Positions 45,425 to 55,219 of a stretch of 64,000 bases of DNA are shown one piece after another. The DNA lies in contig CALIYX010000016.1 in NCBI GenBank assembly GCA_938049335.1, forward strand, positions 45,851 to 109,850. The letters are read 5' to 3'. A model generated the notes under the pieces. It ran no database searches. It had not been told where the DNA came from and saw nothing but the letters and a program-made list of their open reading frames with translations. Made by a program: the position numbers and the translations under genes. Source of the stretch: an uncultured Clostridia bacterium. GTDB lineage: Bacteria > Bacillota > Clostridia > Peptostreptococcales > Anaerovoracaceae. How positions within the stretch are numbered: the first letter of the stretch is position 1; each line of letters begins with the position of its first letter.

Positions 45425-47161
45425 ATGCTAAGAGATTTATTTAGATATTTTAAACCGCATAGAAAGATATTTGCGCTCGATATGTTTTGTGCAATTACGA
45501 TTGCATTTATCGACCTTGCGTTTCCACTTGTTTCAAGGACTGCGATGTACGATCTGCTTCCGCAGAGCAAGTACAGGACCTTCTTTGTTGTAATGGCAAT
45601 CGTTGCTGTTGCATATGTTCTCAGGTCGATTTGCTACTACATTATGACATACTGGGGACATACCTTCGGTATCAGAGTTGAGACCGATATAAGGGCTGAC
45701 CTTTTCAATAAACTGCAGAGTCTAGACTTTGAGTTTTACGATAAGAATAGGACGGGTACTTTGATGAGCAGGCTGACAAGCGACCTCTTTGAGATTACGG
45801 AGCTTGCACACCACGGTCCTGAGGACCTTGTAATTGCAATACTTTCGATATCAGGTGCGCTTATAGTTATGTTTAGCATCGAGTGGAGGCTTGCTCTTGT
45901 TGTAGCAGTGCTTGTGCCTATTTTCCTTTTGATTGTCATACTGACAAGAAAGCAGATGTCTAGGGCATCGGTTAATGTAAAGAAGAAAATTGCTGATATA
46001 AACACGGAGATTGAGTCATGTATTTCAGGGATTAAGACATCAAAGGCATTTGCCAACGAGGATGTCGACAACGACAGATTCATGGATTCAAACTACGTAT
46101 ATAGGACATCAAAGAGTGAGTTCTATAAAGCGATGGGTACCTTTAATGCATCGCAGGAGTTCTTCATGTGCATCATGCCGGCTGCGGTTATAACTATAGG
46201 CGGAAAGCTCATAATGGATGGACAGCTGAACTACATAGATTTGATTACCTTTACGCTTTATGTTTCAGCATTTATTACGCCAGTTAGAAAGATGGCAAAT
46301 TTTGCTGAGATCTTTGCAAATGGTATGGCTGGACTTAAGAGATTCAGCGAAATCATGGCGCTTAAGCCTCAGGTAGAGGAGAAGCCCGATGCTATTGATT
46401 TTGATGTAAAAGAGGGAAATATCGACTTTGATGATGTAACATTTGCATATGACGGAGTACACGATGTTGTAAATAACATGAACCTTCATGTTAAGGCTGG
46501 AGAAACGCTTGCAGTTGTCGGAGCCTCTGGTGGTGGTAAAACTACGGTCTGCCAGCTCATCCCAAGGTTTTACGATGTGAGCAGTGGAAGCATCAAAATA
46601 GATGGAGTTGACGTTAGAGACGTGACTAAGAATTCTCTTCGTGAGAATATCGGAATTGTTCAGCAAGATGTATTCATTTTCGCAGATACAATCCTAGAAA
46701 ACATCAGATACGGTAAGCCATCAGCAAGCTATGAGGAGGTTCTCATCGCAGCAAAGAAGGCTGAGATATTTGATGACATCATGGAGATGCCTAATCAGTT
46801 TGATACCTACGTAGGTGAGAGGGGAACAAGGCTCTCAGGAGGCCAGAAGCAGAGACTTTCCATAGCTAGAATCTTCCTAAAGAATCCTAGAATTTTGATT
46901 CTAGACGAGGCGACATCGGCACTTGATACGATTACGGAAAGGTCGATTCAAAAGTCCTTTGATGAGCTATCAAAGGATAGAACCTGCCTAATCATAGCGC
47001 ATAGACTTGCAACAGTTCAAAATGCAGATAGAATAATCCTGGTCGATGATGGAAGAATTGCAGAAGAGGGAACTCACGCTGAACTCATGAAGCTTAACGG
47101 CAGATACGCTAAGCTCTTCAACACTCAGAGACTTGATTATTCGGGCGACGAGGAAAATTAG
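45425..47161 (+). CDS. ABC exporter, fused membrane and ATPase half-transporter
   Basis: 578 residues in MsbA/LmrA order. Six transmembrane helices occupy about 15-310. The nucleotide-binding domain has Walker A GASGGGKTT near 365, signature LSGGQKQR, Walker B ILILDEATSALD and the H-loop IIAHRLATV. It acts as a homodimer in the membrane. It is single and not next to a partner half-transporter. Substrate unknown; lipid, peptide or drug are all possible. A terminator follows at 47177-47200. Confidence 0.92.
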   Translation: MLRDLFRYFKPHRKIFALDMFCAITIAFIDLAFPLVSRTAMYDLLPQSKYRTFFVVMAIVAVAYVLRSICYYIMTYWGHTFGIRVETDIRADLFNKLQSLDFEFYDKNRTGTLMSRLTSDLFEITELAHHGPEDLVIAILSISGALIVMFSIEWRLALVVAVLVPIFLLIVILTRKQMSRASVNVKKKIADINTEIESCISGIKTSKAFANEDVDNDRFMDSNYVYRTSKSEFYKAMGTFNASQEFFMCIMPAAVITIGGKLIMDGQLNYIDLITFTLYVSAFITPVRKMANFAEIFANGMAGLKRFSEIMALKPQVEEKPDAIDFDVKEGNIDFDDVTFAYDGVHDVVNNMNLHVKAGETLAVVGASGGGKTTVCQLIPRFYDVSSGSIKIDGVDVRDVTKNSLRENIGIVQQDVFIFADTILENIRYGKPSASYEEVLIAAKKAEIFDDIMEMPNQFDTYVGERGTRLSGGQKQRLSIARIFLKNPRILILDEATSALDTITERSIQKSFDELSKDRTCLIIAHRLATVQNADRIILVDDGRIAEEGTHAELMKLNGRYAKLFNTQRLDYSGDEEN

Positions 47162-47176
47162 AATAATAGATACTAA

Positions 47177-47200
47177 AAAGCCTGCGAGTACGCAGGCTTT
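47177..47200. terminator. bidirectional terminator
   Basis: AAAGCCTGCG (47177-47186) pairs with CGCAGGCTTT (47191-47200) between converging genes, with T-rich flanks usable by both. Confidence 0.8.
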
Positions 47201-47222
47201 AATTTTTGTGATTTATGAAGGA

Positions 47223-48581
47223 TTAGTTCTTTAGGCTCTGAAGTGGAGCAGGGATTCTGCCGCCGCGAAGTATCATCTTTGCTGGGGACTTATCGCGAAG
47301 CTTCATAACTGGACCGTAGCCGAGAAGTCCACCGAAGTTCAGCTCCTCACCCTCGGAAAGCCCAATGGCAGGGATAACTCTAACTGCAGTAGTCTTGGAG
47401 TTTACCATTCCGATAGCCGCTTCATCAGCAATTATAGCTGAGATGGTTTCAGCAGGCGTATCTCCAGGGATTACTATCATGTCTAGTCCAACTGAGCAAA
47501 CAGCTGTCATAGCCTCTAGCTTTTCTATGCTTAGAGTTCCTTCTCTTGCAGCCTTAATCATGCCAGCGTCCTCGCTAACTGGTATGAAAGCGCCCGAAAG
47601 TCCGCCAACGCTCGATGAAGCCATAACTCCGCCTTTCTTGACAGCGTCGTTTAGCATTGCAAGTGCTGCTGTTGTACCGTGAGTACCACACTGCTCAAGA
47701 CCGATTTCCTCAAGGATATGAGCAACTGAGTCACCGATTGCAGGTGTTGGGGCAAGCGATAGATCTACGATTCCAAATGGAACATTTAGAACTTCAGCTG
47801 CTTCGCTTCCGACTAGCTGACCTACTCTTGTAATCTTAAAAGCGGTTCTCTTAATCTGCTCTGAAACTTCGTTTAGACTTGCGCAAGGGTCCATCTTTGA
47901 TAGAGCTGATCTTACTACGCCAGGGCCTGAAACGCCAACGCTTAGGACAGTGTCAGACTCGCCGACGCCATGAAATGCACCAGCCATGAATGGGTTATCT
48001 TCTACAGCATTACAGAAAACAACTAGCTTTGCTGCGCCTATGCACTGCTTGTCCTTTGTGAGCTTTGCAGATTCTAGTACCTGTTTTCCCATCAAAGCTA
48101 CAGCGTCCATGTTGATTCCGGCCTTTGTTGAGCCAACATTTACTGATGAGCAAACGAGCTCAGTTTCAGCAAGAGCCTGAGGAATTGAGTTTATGAGCTC
48201 AAGATCGCCTGCGCTAAAACCCTTGTGAACTAGGGCAGAGTAGCCACCGATGAAGTTGACTCCGCATTCCTTTGCAGCCTTGTCAAGAACCCCTGCATAT
48301 TTGACTGGGTCTCCGCCAGAAACACCTGCGAGCATGGCGATAGGAGTTACCGAAATTCTCTTATTTACGATTGGAATATCGTATTTCTTCTCTATGCTTT
48401 CGCCAGTTGAAACTAGCTTTTCTGCCTTGCGGCAAATCTTGTCGTATATCTTTTGACATGATTTATCGATGTCGCTATCGGCGGAATCGAGCAGGGAAAT
48501 TCCCATGGTTATCGTTCTAATATCAAGGGATTCGTCCTGTATCATGCCTATGGTTTCTAAGATGTCGTTTGTGTTTATCAT
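47223..48581 (-). CDS. PFL family protein (DUF711/UPF0210)
   Basis: A 452-residue protein of the DUF711 family, structurally related to the pyruvate-formate-lyase fold but without the glycyl radical or the catalytic cysteine pair. Landmarks are MINTNDILETIGMIQDESLD, FIGGYSALVHKG, VGSEAAEVLNVPFGIVDLSLAPTPAIGD and the GTHGTTAAL region. Physiological role unknown. It lies 16 bases after the ACT-domain gene, its constant partner in Bacillota. Confidence 0.9.
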   Translation of the reverse strand: MINTNDILETIGMIQDESLDIRTITMGISLLDSADSDIDKSCQKIYDKICRKAEKLVSTGESIEKKYDIPIVNKRISVTPIAMLAGVSGGDPVKYAGVLDKAAKECGVNFIGGYSALVHKGFSAGDLELINSIPQALAETELVCSSVNVGSTKAGINMDAVALMGKQVLESAKLTKDKQCIGAAKLVVFCNAVEDNPFMAGAFHGVGESDTVLSVGVSGPGVVRSALSKMDPCASLNEVSEQIKRTAFKITRVGQLVGSEAAEVLNVPFGIVDLSLAPTPAIGDSVAHILEEIGLEQCGTHGTTAALAMLNDAVKKGGVMASSSVGGLSGAFIPVSEDAGMIKAAREGTLSIEKLEAMTAVCSVGLDMIVIPGDTPAETISAIIADEAAIGMVNSKTTAVRVIPAIGLSEGEELNFGGLLGYGPVMKLRDKSPAKMILRGGRIPAPLQSLKN

Positions 48582-48597
48582 GTATCCCTCCAGCAGA

Positions 48598-48876
48598 CTA
48601 AATCCTGTGCATTGCGTTAAAGATGTTCTCGTGCATAACGTGAATTGTCATGCCAGTAGCCTCTGCTTCGATGTTCTTCTTAAGCTCGTCAAGCGGAATT
48701 GAAAGCTCTGAGATGTCGATGACCATGATCATGCAGAATATTTCTGTCAAAACTGACTGACTTACATCGATAACGTTCGCATTTGCCTCTGCGCAGGCCT
48801 TGGATACCTTTGCGAGTATGCCGACAGCGTCCTTGCCGACAACGGTTACAACTGCTTTTTCAATAATTTTGTCCAT
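48598..48876 (-). CDS. ACT domain protein (UPF0237)
   Basis: A 92-residue stand-alone ACT domain (KAVVTVVGKDAVGILAKVSKACAEANANVIDVSQSV), a small-molecule regulatory fold. Pairing with the DUF711 protein suggests it senses an amino acid or related metabolite for that partner (inference). RBS GGAGG lies upstream. Confidence 0.9.
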   Translation of the reverse strand: MDKIIEKAVVTVVGKDAVGILAKVSKACAEANANVIDVSQSVLTEIFCMIMVIDISELSIPLDELKKNIEAEATGMTIHVMHENIFNAMHRI

Positions 48877-48888
48877 TTTTTCCTCCGG

Positions 48889-50046
48889 TTATTTTAGTTC
48901 TGCTATGTAAATATCTCTTGCTAAATTATTGTCTGTTCTATATTTAATATCAAAATGAGGATATTCAGCGCCAAGCCTCTCCTTGTTAATGCCACAGTTT
49001 CCAATCATATTGGAGAAGGACTGAGGATTAGAGAAGATGTCGACCTTGAGTTTAGGCTTTGGGGTCTCGTTTGCGTAACTAGAGCTTGTAGTACTCGTAA
49101 AGCCTGAACCATTAGAACCTGATGCGCCCGCAAGCCCCATGCCATCTAGCTTTGGGGCTTGTGTATGAGCCATGCCGTCTGTCTTTTTCATCAAAGCATC
49201 TAGCTGTTCCTTAAGTGCCTCATATGCTATCTCGCCTTCGACGAGCTGTCTGAAGGCTGGGTGATAGGTGCCGCCATTGATTGCAGATAAATCGCTTCCT
49301 CCGATTATATCTGTGCTCTTAAGCCCGACTCTCATTATATTTATTCCTGCTTTATGCAGAATCTTATACATCTCCTTGGTTCGAAGCAGGGCTTCTTCCT
49401 TGCTCAAAGCCTCGTAGCTTCCGTCCTCGTACATGTCATAGAGCTCTGTACCGTCTATGACCAAAGTAGGGTAGAGCCTTGCTAGCTCAGGGGCAAGTGC
49501 TACTGTCTCCCTTGCTGAATATATACAGCGCTCAAGACTATCTCCAGGAAGCCCAATCATGAGCTGAATTCCAAGCTTAAACCCTCGCGCCTTTATCAGC
49601 TTTGCGGCTGCCTTTGCGATCTCACTATCGTGCCCACGCTTGGATAGCCTAAGCACTTCGTCGCTAAAGGACTGAACACCTAACTCTATAGTGCTGACCT
49701 TGTAGCGTTTGAGATTTTCCAAAATCTCATCGTCTATGCAGTCTGGCCTTGTCGATATGTGAAGGGATGAAACTCTTCCCTGATCTATATATTCGTTTGC
49801 GACCTTAAGATATGCGGTCTGTTTATCTATTGGTATTGCAGTAAAGCTTCCGCCGTAGAAGGCGATTTCTATCTCCTTGGGATCAAGGTCTCCGAGCGTC
49901 GACAGGTATCTTTCTACAGTTTCTCTGACCTCATCTGTGCTAACGGCCTTAGTCCTTGCGGTTATCTTCTGCTGATTGCAGAAAACGCACTGGCAGGGGC
50001 AGCCGAGATGGGGGATGAATATAGGAATTATCGCATGCTTTTTCAT
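48889..50046 (-). CDS. radical SAM protein (Elp3-like, C-terminal insert)
   Basis: 385 residues. The radical SAM cluster CPCQCVFCNQQ (C-x3-C-x2-C type) lies at about 16-26. Next come the SAM-binding FYGGSFTA and the barrel segments ISTRPDCID and LGVQSFSDEVL, as in the YhcC/Elp3-like group. Residues about 284-335 form an odd low-complexity insert rich in Gly, Ser, Thr and Ala (GASGSNGSGFTSTTSSS) before the final domain. It is probably an RNA-modifying or oxidase-type enzyme; substrate unknown. It is the first gene of a minus-strand set with ACT and PFL. Confidence 0.82.
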   Translation of the reverse strand: MKKHAIIPIFIPHLGCPCQCVFCNQQKITARTKAVSTDEVRETVERYLSTLGDLDPKEIEIAFYGGSFTAIPIDKQTAYLKVANEYIDQGRVSSLHISTRPDCIDDEILENLKRYKVSTIELGVQSFSDEVLRLSKRGHDSEIAKAAAKLIKARGFKLGIQLMIGLPGDSLERCIYSARETVALAPELARLYPTLVIDGTELYDMYEDGSYEALSKEEALLRTKEMYKILHKAGINIMRVGLKSTDIIGGSDLSAINGGTYHPAFRQLVEGEIAYEALKEQLDALMKKTDGMAHTQAPKLDGMGLAGASGSNGSGFTSTTSSSYANETPKPKLKVDIFSNPQSFSNMIGNCGINKERLGAEYPHFDIKYRTDNNLARDIYIAELK

Positions 50047-50079
50047 ATTATCTGCTCCGTGTTCTGCATGAGCCTGCGA

Positions 50080-50727
50080 TTAAAGAATCGATCCTATGTC
50101 GGTAAGCTGATACTCTGGGAACCACTTACATCTTATTCCGCGCTCCTCGGCAAACTCTAAAATCCTTGGAAAATCAGGATGAGAGGAGAGGTCTCCGTTA
50201 AATACAAGTTCATCTCCAACTCTGCCACAGGTTCCGCCGATGAATCCTGTGTCATAGCCGTCTAGGCGAACAAAGCCTGGCTGCACGAGAAGAACTGAAA
50301 GGTCTTCTACGCCTTCACAGGCTTTTGCAATTCCAGCATCGTAGGTGATGATTGAGTTTTCGTCAACGATAGCGATGCTGCACTTTGTATATCCTTGTTT
50401 GACGTCGATGAGGTACATTCCCATTTCCTCAGCGACCTTTAGTAGGCGCGGCGCCGTACAGGAAAGGTTGTGGATGAAGTACTTTCCTGTACATGCTGCA
50501 TTGAATGCAGCATCCTGAGGATAGTACCTGCCGAGGTCCTCAGGCGCCGCCATGTAGACGGGAGCCTTGTCCCCGATTCCCATTTTGCATAGGAAAATAT
50601 CGGGATGATTTGAAATCCCGCGATCAACAATTCCGTTTGATGAAATTGGCTCAAGCACATGCCCAAGCCCTGTTAAATACTCTTTAAGATGATAGTGTGC
50701 ATCTTTTGCTATATATATTTTACTCAT
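50080..50727 (-). CDS. conserved hypothetical protein (DUF6873-like)
   Basis: A 215-residue soluble protein. Conserved-looking blocks are GIVDRGISNHPDIFLCKMG, VKQGYTKCSIAIVDENSIIT and GFIGGTCGRVGDELVFNGDL, followed by a histidine (SSHPD). The pattern of repeated Gly/Asp/His/Cys loops recalls the pentein (deiminase) fold, but I cannot prove it. It lies 33 bases upstream of the radical SAM gene on the same strand. Confidence 0.6.
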   Translation of the reverse strand: MSKIYIAKDAHYHLKEYLTGLGHVLEPISSNGIVDRGISNHPDIFLCKMGIGDKAPVYMAAPEDLGRYYPQDAAFNAACTGKYFIHNLSCTAPRLLKVAEEMGMYLIDVKQGYTKCSIAIVDENSIITYDAGIAKACEGVEDLSVLLVQPGFVRLDGYDTGFIGGTCGRVGDELVFNGDLSSHPDFPRILEFAEERGIRCKWFPEYQLTDIGSIL

Positions 50728-50804
50728 GATGACATTATACTACAAATACAGGCAAAAATATTATATAATTAGTGATATATGAGATTAAATTTGTGGAGGA
50801 TGAA

Positions 50805-52457
50805 ATGGATTACAATTTATTAGCAGAGCTGCTGTTTCCAAATATAGATAAGAGCCCAGAGGATTATGAGAAAATCTATCCGAAGAGAAATCTGACAGAG
50901 GGAGCAAAGGTGACAAGACTAGGACCATCACCAACTGGTTTTATCCACCTCGGAAACCTTTACGGAGCCTTTGTGGACGAAAGACTTGCTCATCAGTCGG
51001 GCGGAGTGTTTTATCTAAGAATCGAGGACACTGATGACAAGCGTTTTGTCGATGGTGCAGTTAAGATTATCATCGATTCTCTCAGATTCTTTGGAATAAG
51101 CTTTGACGAGGGTGCAGGACTAGATGGAGATACAGGAGCTTACGGAGACTACACTCAGAGCAAGAGAGGGGAAATCTACGCTTCGTTTGCTAAGAAGCTC
51201 GTGAGAGAAGGAAAGGCGTATCCATGCTTTTTGACAGAAGAAGAAATCTCTGCTATTAGAGCAAAGCAGGAAGCTGAGAAGCAAAATCCTGGAATCTATG
51301 GTGAGTTTGCAGCGCACAGAAACCTAAGTTTAGAAGAGGTAGAGGCTAATATTAAAGCCGGAAAGCCTTATGTTTTGAGACTTAAGTCAGACGGAAATCC
51401 AGATCCAGAAAAGGCTCGCAGAATCAAGGTTGAAGACGCTATAAGAGGAACTCTCGAAATGCCGGAAAACTTCCAGGACGTCGTCATCCTTAAGACCACA
51501 GGAATCCCAACCTACCACTTCGCACACGTGGTTGACGACCACCTGATGAGAACGACTCACGTCGTAAGAGGCGCAGAGTGGCTTCCTTCACTGCCAATCC
51601 ACGTTGAGCTCTTCGAAAAGCTCGGACTTGAACTTCCAATCTACTGCCACACAGCGCAGCTAATGAAGCTAGACGAAAACGGAAACAAGCGAAAACTCTC
51701 CAAGAGAGAAGACCCAGAGCTATCGCTTGATTACTATCGCAACCTAGGATATCATCCGGCTGCGGTGAGAGAATATCTGCTAACCATACTAAACTCCAAT
51801 TTTGAGGAGTGGAGAGCAGAGCATCAGGATGCAGATATTGATGAGTTCACCTTTACAACAGAGAAGATGAGTAACTCTGGCGCGCTCTTTGATTTGAATA
51901 AGCTAAACGACATCAGCAAGGATGTCCTTCTTAGAATCCCAGCAGAGGAAATCGTAGAATTCCTAAAGGCCTGGGCTCAGGAATTCAAGCCTGAAATCAT
52001 GTACATCTTTGATGATGAGGAATACCTAAAGAAGATTATAGATCTTGGCAGAAACGATAAGAAGCCGAGAAAGGACCTCGTTTACGCAGAGCAGATTGTC
52101 GAATTTATAAGCTATTTCTTTGACGATATGTTTGCAAGAGATGACGAGATTCCAGCAGAGGTTTCAGCTGAGGATGCAAGAGAAATCCTAAAGAAATACA
52201 TGGAAAGCTATGACCATGCAGACGACCAGAGTCAGTGGTTTGACAAGATTAGAAACATAGCTGTTGAGCTTGGATATGCAGCAAAGCCTAAGGATTACAA
52301 GAAGAATCCAGAGGATTATAAGGGTCATGTTGGACACGTGAGCACTGTTGTAAGAATTGCGCTTATGGGCAGAGCTCAGTCGCCTGATGTTTGGTGCATA
52401 CAGCAGATTATGGGCGAGGAAATGACTCGCAGAAGAATCACAAGCTACGAGATATAA
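50805..52457 (+). CDS. gltX: glutamyl-tRNA synthetase
   Basis: Class I enzyme charging tRNA-Glu. The HIGH-type motif is SPTGFIHLGNLYGA and the KMSKS-type motif is KRKLSKRED. From ATG 50805, with GGAGG 7 bases before, it has 550 residues; the frame from 50772 has no ribosome site. It is longer than the usual 480-500-residue bacterial enzyme and starts with about 30 extra residues before the catalytic domain. Confidence 0.93.
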   Translation: MDYNLLAELLFPNIDKSPEDYEKIYPKRNLTEGAKVTRLGPSPTGFIHLGNLYGAFVDERLAHQSGGVFYLRIEDTDDKRFVDGAVKIIIDSLRFFGISFDEGAGLDGDTGAYGDYTQSKRGEIYASFAKKLVREGKAYPCFLTEEEISAIRAKQEAEKQNPGIYGEFAAHRNLSLEEVEANIKAGKPYVLRLKSDGNPDPEKARRIKVEDAIRGTLEMPENFQDVVILKTTGIPTYHFAHVVDDHLMRTTHVVRGAEWLPSLPIHVELFEKLGLELPIYCHTAQLMKLDENGNKRKLSKREDPELSLDYYRNLGYHPAAVREYLLTILNSNFEEWRAEHQDADIDEFTFTTEKMSNSGALFDLNKLNDISKDVLLRIPAEEIVEFLKAWAQEFKPEIMYIFDDEEYLKKIIDLGRNDKKPRKDLVYAEQIVEFISYFFDDMFARDDEIPAEVSAEDAREILKKYMESYDHADDQSQWFDKIRNIAVELGYAAKPKDYKKNPEDYKGHVGHVSTVVRIALMGRAQSPDVWCIQQIMGEEMTRRRITSYEI

Positions 52458-52477
52458 TACGGGCTATATGCCAATAA

Positions 52478-52519
52478 CAAGCTCGCATTTTGCGTAAACT
52501 ACGCTAAACTGCGGGCTTG
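52478..52519 (+). terminator. long hairpin between gltX and ung
   Basis: CAAGC-CGCA pairs with TGCG-GCTTG, and inside it TTGCGT pairs with ACGC-AA. No T run follows, so it could be a weak terminator, an RNA-processing site or an mRNA stabiliser. Confidence 0.4.
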
Positions 52520-52536
52520 ATACATTTAGGAGAAAT

Positions 52537-53217
52537 ATGGTAAACATAGGAAATCATTGGGATGAGGTGCTTGCTGACGAGTTCAAAAGCGAGTATTACC
52601 AAAGGCTTAGACAATTTTTGATAAAGGAATATCGTGAGCATGTTATTTATCCTGACATGCACGATATCTTTAATGCACTCAAGGAAACAGATTTTGACGA
52701 TACTCGCGTTGTGATACTAGGTCAGGATCCGTATCACGGAGCGGGACAAGCTCATGGCATGGCTTTTTCAGTAAAACCAGGAGTTAAGCAGCCACCGTCT
52801 CTTGTAAATATTTTTAAGGAGCTTCGCGAGGAACTAGGAACGCCCATGCCAAGCTCTGATAATGGTTACCTACTCAGCTGGGCTAAGCAGGGAGTTCTGC
52901 TTTTGAACACCTGCCTTACTGTGAGGGAAGGAAAACCAAACTCCCACAAGGGAAAGGGATGGGAGAGACTTACTGATGCTGTAATTTCTAAGCTAAACGA
53001 TAGGTCAGAGCCTGTTGTCTTTATTCTTTGGGGTGCAAATGCAAGAGCGAAGAAGTCTTTGATAACAAACGAAAGACATTTGATACTCGAGGGTGCGCAT
53101 CCTAGTCCACTGTCGGCATATAATGGTTTTTATGGCGGAGCCTATTTTACGAGGACCAATGAATTTCTAGAAAAGAATGGTAAAAAAGCGATAAACTGGG
53201 ACATTACAGATTTGTAA
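52537..53217 (+). CDS. ung: uracil-DNA glycosylase
   Basis: Removes uracil from DNA in base-excision repair. It has family 1 motifs: the water-activating loop GQDPYHGAGQAHGMAFS and the DNA-intercalating loop HPSPLSAYNGF. The 226 residues are typical. The TTGTAA at its stop serves as a -35 for typA. Confidence 0.97.
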   Translation: MVNIGNHWDEVLADEFKSEYYQRLRQFLIKEYREHVIYPDMHDIFNALKETDFDDTRVVILGQDPYHGAGQAHGMAFSVKPGVKQPPSLVNIFKELREELGTPMPSSDNGYLLSWAKQGVLLLNTCLTVREGKPNSHKGKGWERLTDAVISKLNDRSEPVVFILWGANARAKKSLITNERHLILEGAHPSPLSAYNGFYGGAYFTRTNEFLEKNGKKAINWDITDL

Positions 53218-53240
53218 TATTGAACATTTTATGGTATAAT
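53212..53240 (+). promoter_or_regulatory. promoter of typA
   Basis: TTGTAA (53212-53217, overlapping the ung stop), 17 bp, TATAAT (53235-53240). Confidence 0.6.
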
Positions 53241-53275
53241 TTATTGTTAAATCAATGAATAAAGAAGGTAAAATT

Positions 53276-55144
53276 ATGTCTGAAAGACAAAAAATAATTA
53301 ACATTGCCGTTATAGCCCATGTAGATGCAGGTAAGTCGACGCTCGTAGATGCTTTTCTGAAGCAGAGCGGTATATTTAGAGACAACGAAGCTATGGCAGA
53401 TTGCGTCATGGATAGCGACGATATAGAGCGTGAGAGAGGTATAACTATCTACTCCAAGAACTGCTCAGTAATGCACAATGACGTTAAGATAAACATCGTC
53501 GATACACCAGGCCACGCGGATTTCTCATCTGAGGTAGAGCGTATCATGAAGACCGTAGATACGGTTATTCTGCTTGTTGACTCAAGTGAGGGACCTATGC
53601 CACAGACTCGCTTTGTTCTTAGCAAGTCGCTGGAGCAGGGGCTAAATCCTATTTTGTTCATTAACAAGATCGATAAGAAGGATGCCAGAATCGACGAGGT
53701 TGTCGATGAGGTATACGAGCTGTTCATAGATCTAGATTCAAACGATGAGCAGCTTAACTTCCCAATACTCTACGGAGTTGCAAGACAGGGAATAGCTGTT
53801 AAGGACCCGTCTGATATCGACGGACTTGAGTTTAGACAGGGTGACAGCAAGCTAAAGCACACACCAGAGGGATACGGCGGATTTGATATTACGCCACTCT
53901 TTGATACAATAATTGAACACTGCGAGGTTTACCCAGACAGAAGAGAAGAGCCTTTGCAAATGCAGATTTCAACACTTGCCTACGATGACTATATCGGAAG
54001 ACTAGGAATCGGAAGAATTACAAGAGGCGTACTCAAGCAGGGTAGTCAGGTTTCTGTCGTAAAAGAAAACAGTGTAGAAAATCGCAAGATCGGGCAGATC
54101 TTCGTTTACAGAGGTCTTAAGAGAGTACCTGTTGAGGAAGCTCAGTGCGGTGACATAGTTGTCGTTTCAGGTATCTCAGATATCTCAATCGGTGAGACAA
54201 TCTGCGATCCGTCAGCACCAGAGGGACTAGGCAGCATCATGATTGAGGAGCCTACGCTTTCGATGAATTTCATGGTTAACTCATCTCCATTTGCTGGTCA
54301 GGTGGGTAAGTATGTGACATCAAGACATATTAGAGAAAGATTAAGCAAGGAGCTTGAGGTCAATGTTGGTCTTACAGTTGAGGACACTGATTCAACAGAC
54401 TGCTTCAAGGTTTCAGGAAGAGGCGAACTCCATCTTTCCATTTTGATAGAGAATATGAGAAGAGAAGGCTATGAGCTTGCTGTATCAAAGCCAGAGGTTA
54501 TCTTCCATAAGGATGAGAAGGGTGCAACCCTTGAGCCTATCGAAGAGGTTATAATTACGGTTCCAGATGAGTATTCAGGAACAGTAATCTCCAAGCTAAA
54601 CCTTAGAAAGGGAATCATGGTTCAGATGTCAGGTGACAATGGCTATACTAAGCTAGAGTACCACGCCCCAACTAGAGGACTTTTGGGATATAGATCCGAG
54701 TTTATCAACGATACTCGTGGCGAAGGAAACATGGAGAGGAGATTCTTCGCATTCGAAGAGTACAAGGGCGAAATTCCGGGTAGAAATAACGGAGTAGCCA
54801 TTGCGATAGAAGAGGGTGTTTGCACACCTTATGCGCTTTTCAATATCAGTGAAAGAGTTCAGATGTTCGTAGAGCCTCAGACTAGAGTTTATGAGGGTAT
54901 GATTGTCGGAATGAACTCGCGAGGAAATGACATGGAGGTTAACCCTTGTAAAGCAAAGAAGGCAACCAACATGCGTGCTGCAGGTAGTGACGAAAATGTT
55001 AAGCTTTCACCTGCGCGTCATTTCACTCTTGAGGAAGCGCTAGAATTCATAGCAGATGATGAGCTAGTAGAAATCGTTCCAGATGATATCAGGCTCAGAA
55101 AGAAGCTGCTAAAGGAAATAGAGAGAAGAAGAGCAGGACGTTAA
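53276..55144 (+). CDS. typA: translational GTPase TypA/BipA
   Basis: Ribosome-binding GTPase for stress and low-temperature 50S assembly. G1 is AHVDAGKST, G3 is DTPGHADF and G4 is NKIDKKDAR, followed by EF-G-like domains and the BipA C-terminal domain. ATG at 53276 follows AAGAAGG by 8 bases; the ATG at 53255 lacks a site. 622 residues. Confidence 0.95.
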   Translation: MSERQKIINIAVIAHVDAGKSTLVDAFLKQSGIFRDNEAMADCVMDSDDIERERGITIYSKNCSVMHNDVKINIVDTPGHADFSSEVERIMKTVDTVILLVDSSEGPMPQTRFVLSKSLEQGLNPILFINKIDKKDARIDEVVDEVYELFIDLDSNDEQLNFPILYGVARQGIAVKDPSDIDGLEFRQGDSKLKHTPEGYGGFDITPLFDTIIEHCEVYPDRREEPLQMQISTLAYDDYIGRLGIGRITRGVLKQGSQVSVVKENSVENRKIGQIFVYRGLKRVPVEEAQCGDIVVVSGISDISIGETICDPSAPEGLGSIMIEEPTLSMNFMVNSSPFAGQVGKYVTSRHIRERLSKELEVNVGLTVEDTDSTDCFKVSGRGELHLSILIENMRREGYELAVSKPEVIFHKDEKGATLEPIEEVIITVPDEYSGTVISKLNLRKGIMVQMSGDNGYTKLEYHAPTRGLLGYRSEFINDTRGEGNMERRFFAFEEYKGEIPGRNNGVAIAIEEGVCTPYALFNISERVQMFVEPQTRVYEGMIVGMNSRGNDMEVNPCKAKKATNMRAAGSDENVKLSPARHFTLEEALEFIADDELVEIVPDDIRLRKKLLKEIERRRAGR

Positions 55145-55219
55145 GAATGCGTTTTGCTATTTCGATACAGTCTTGCGGCAAGCCCCTGGTGCAGCCGTGA
55201 GAGTGCTGAGGGGGAGATT

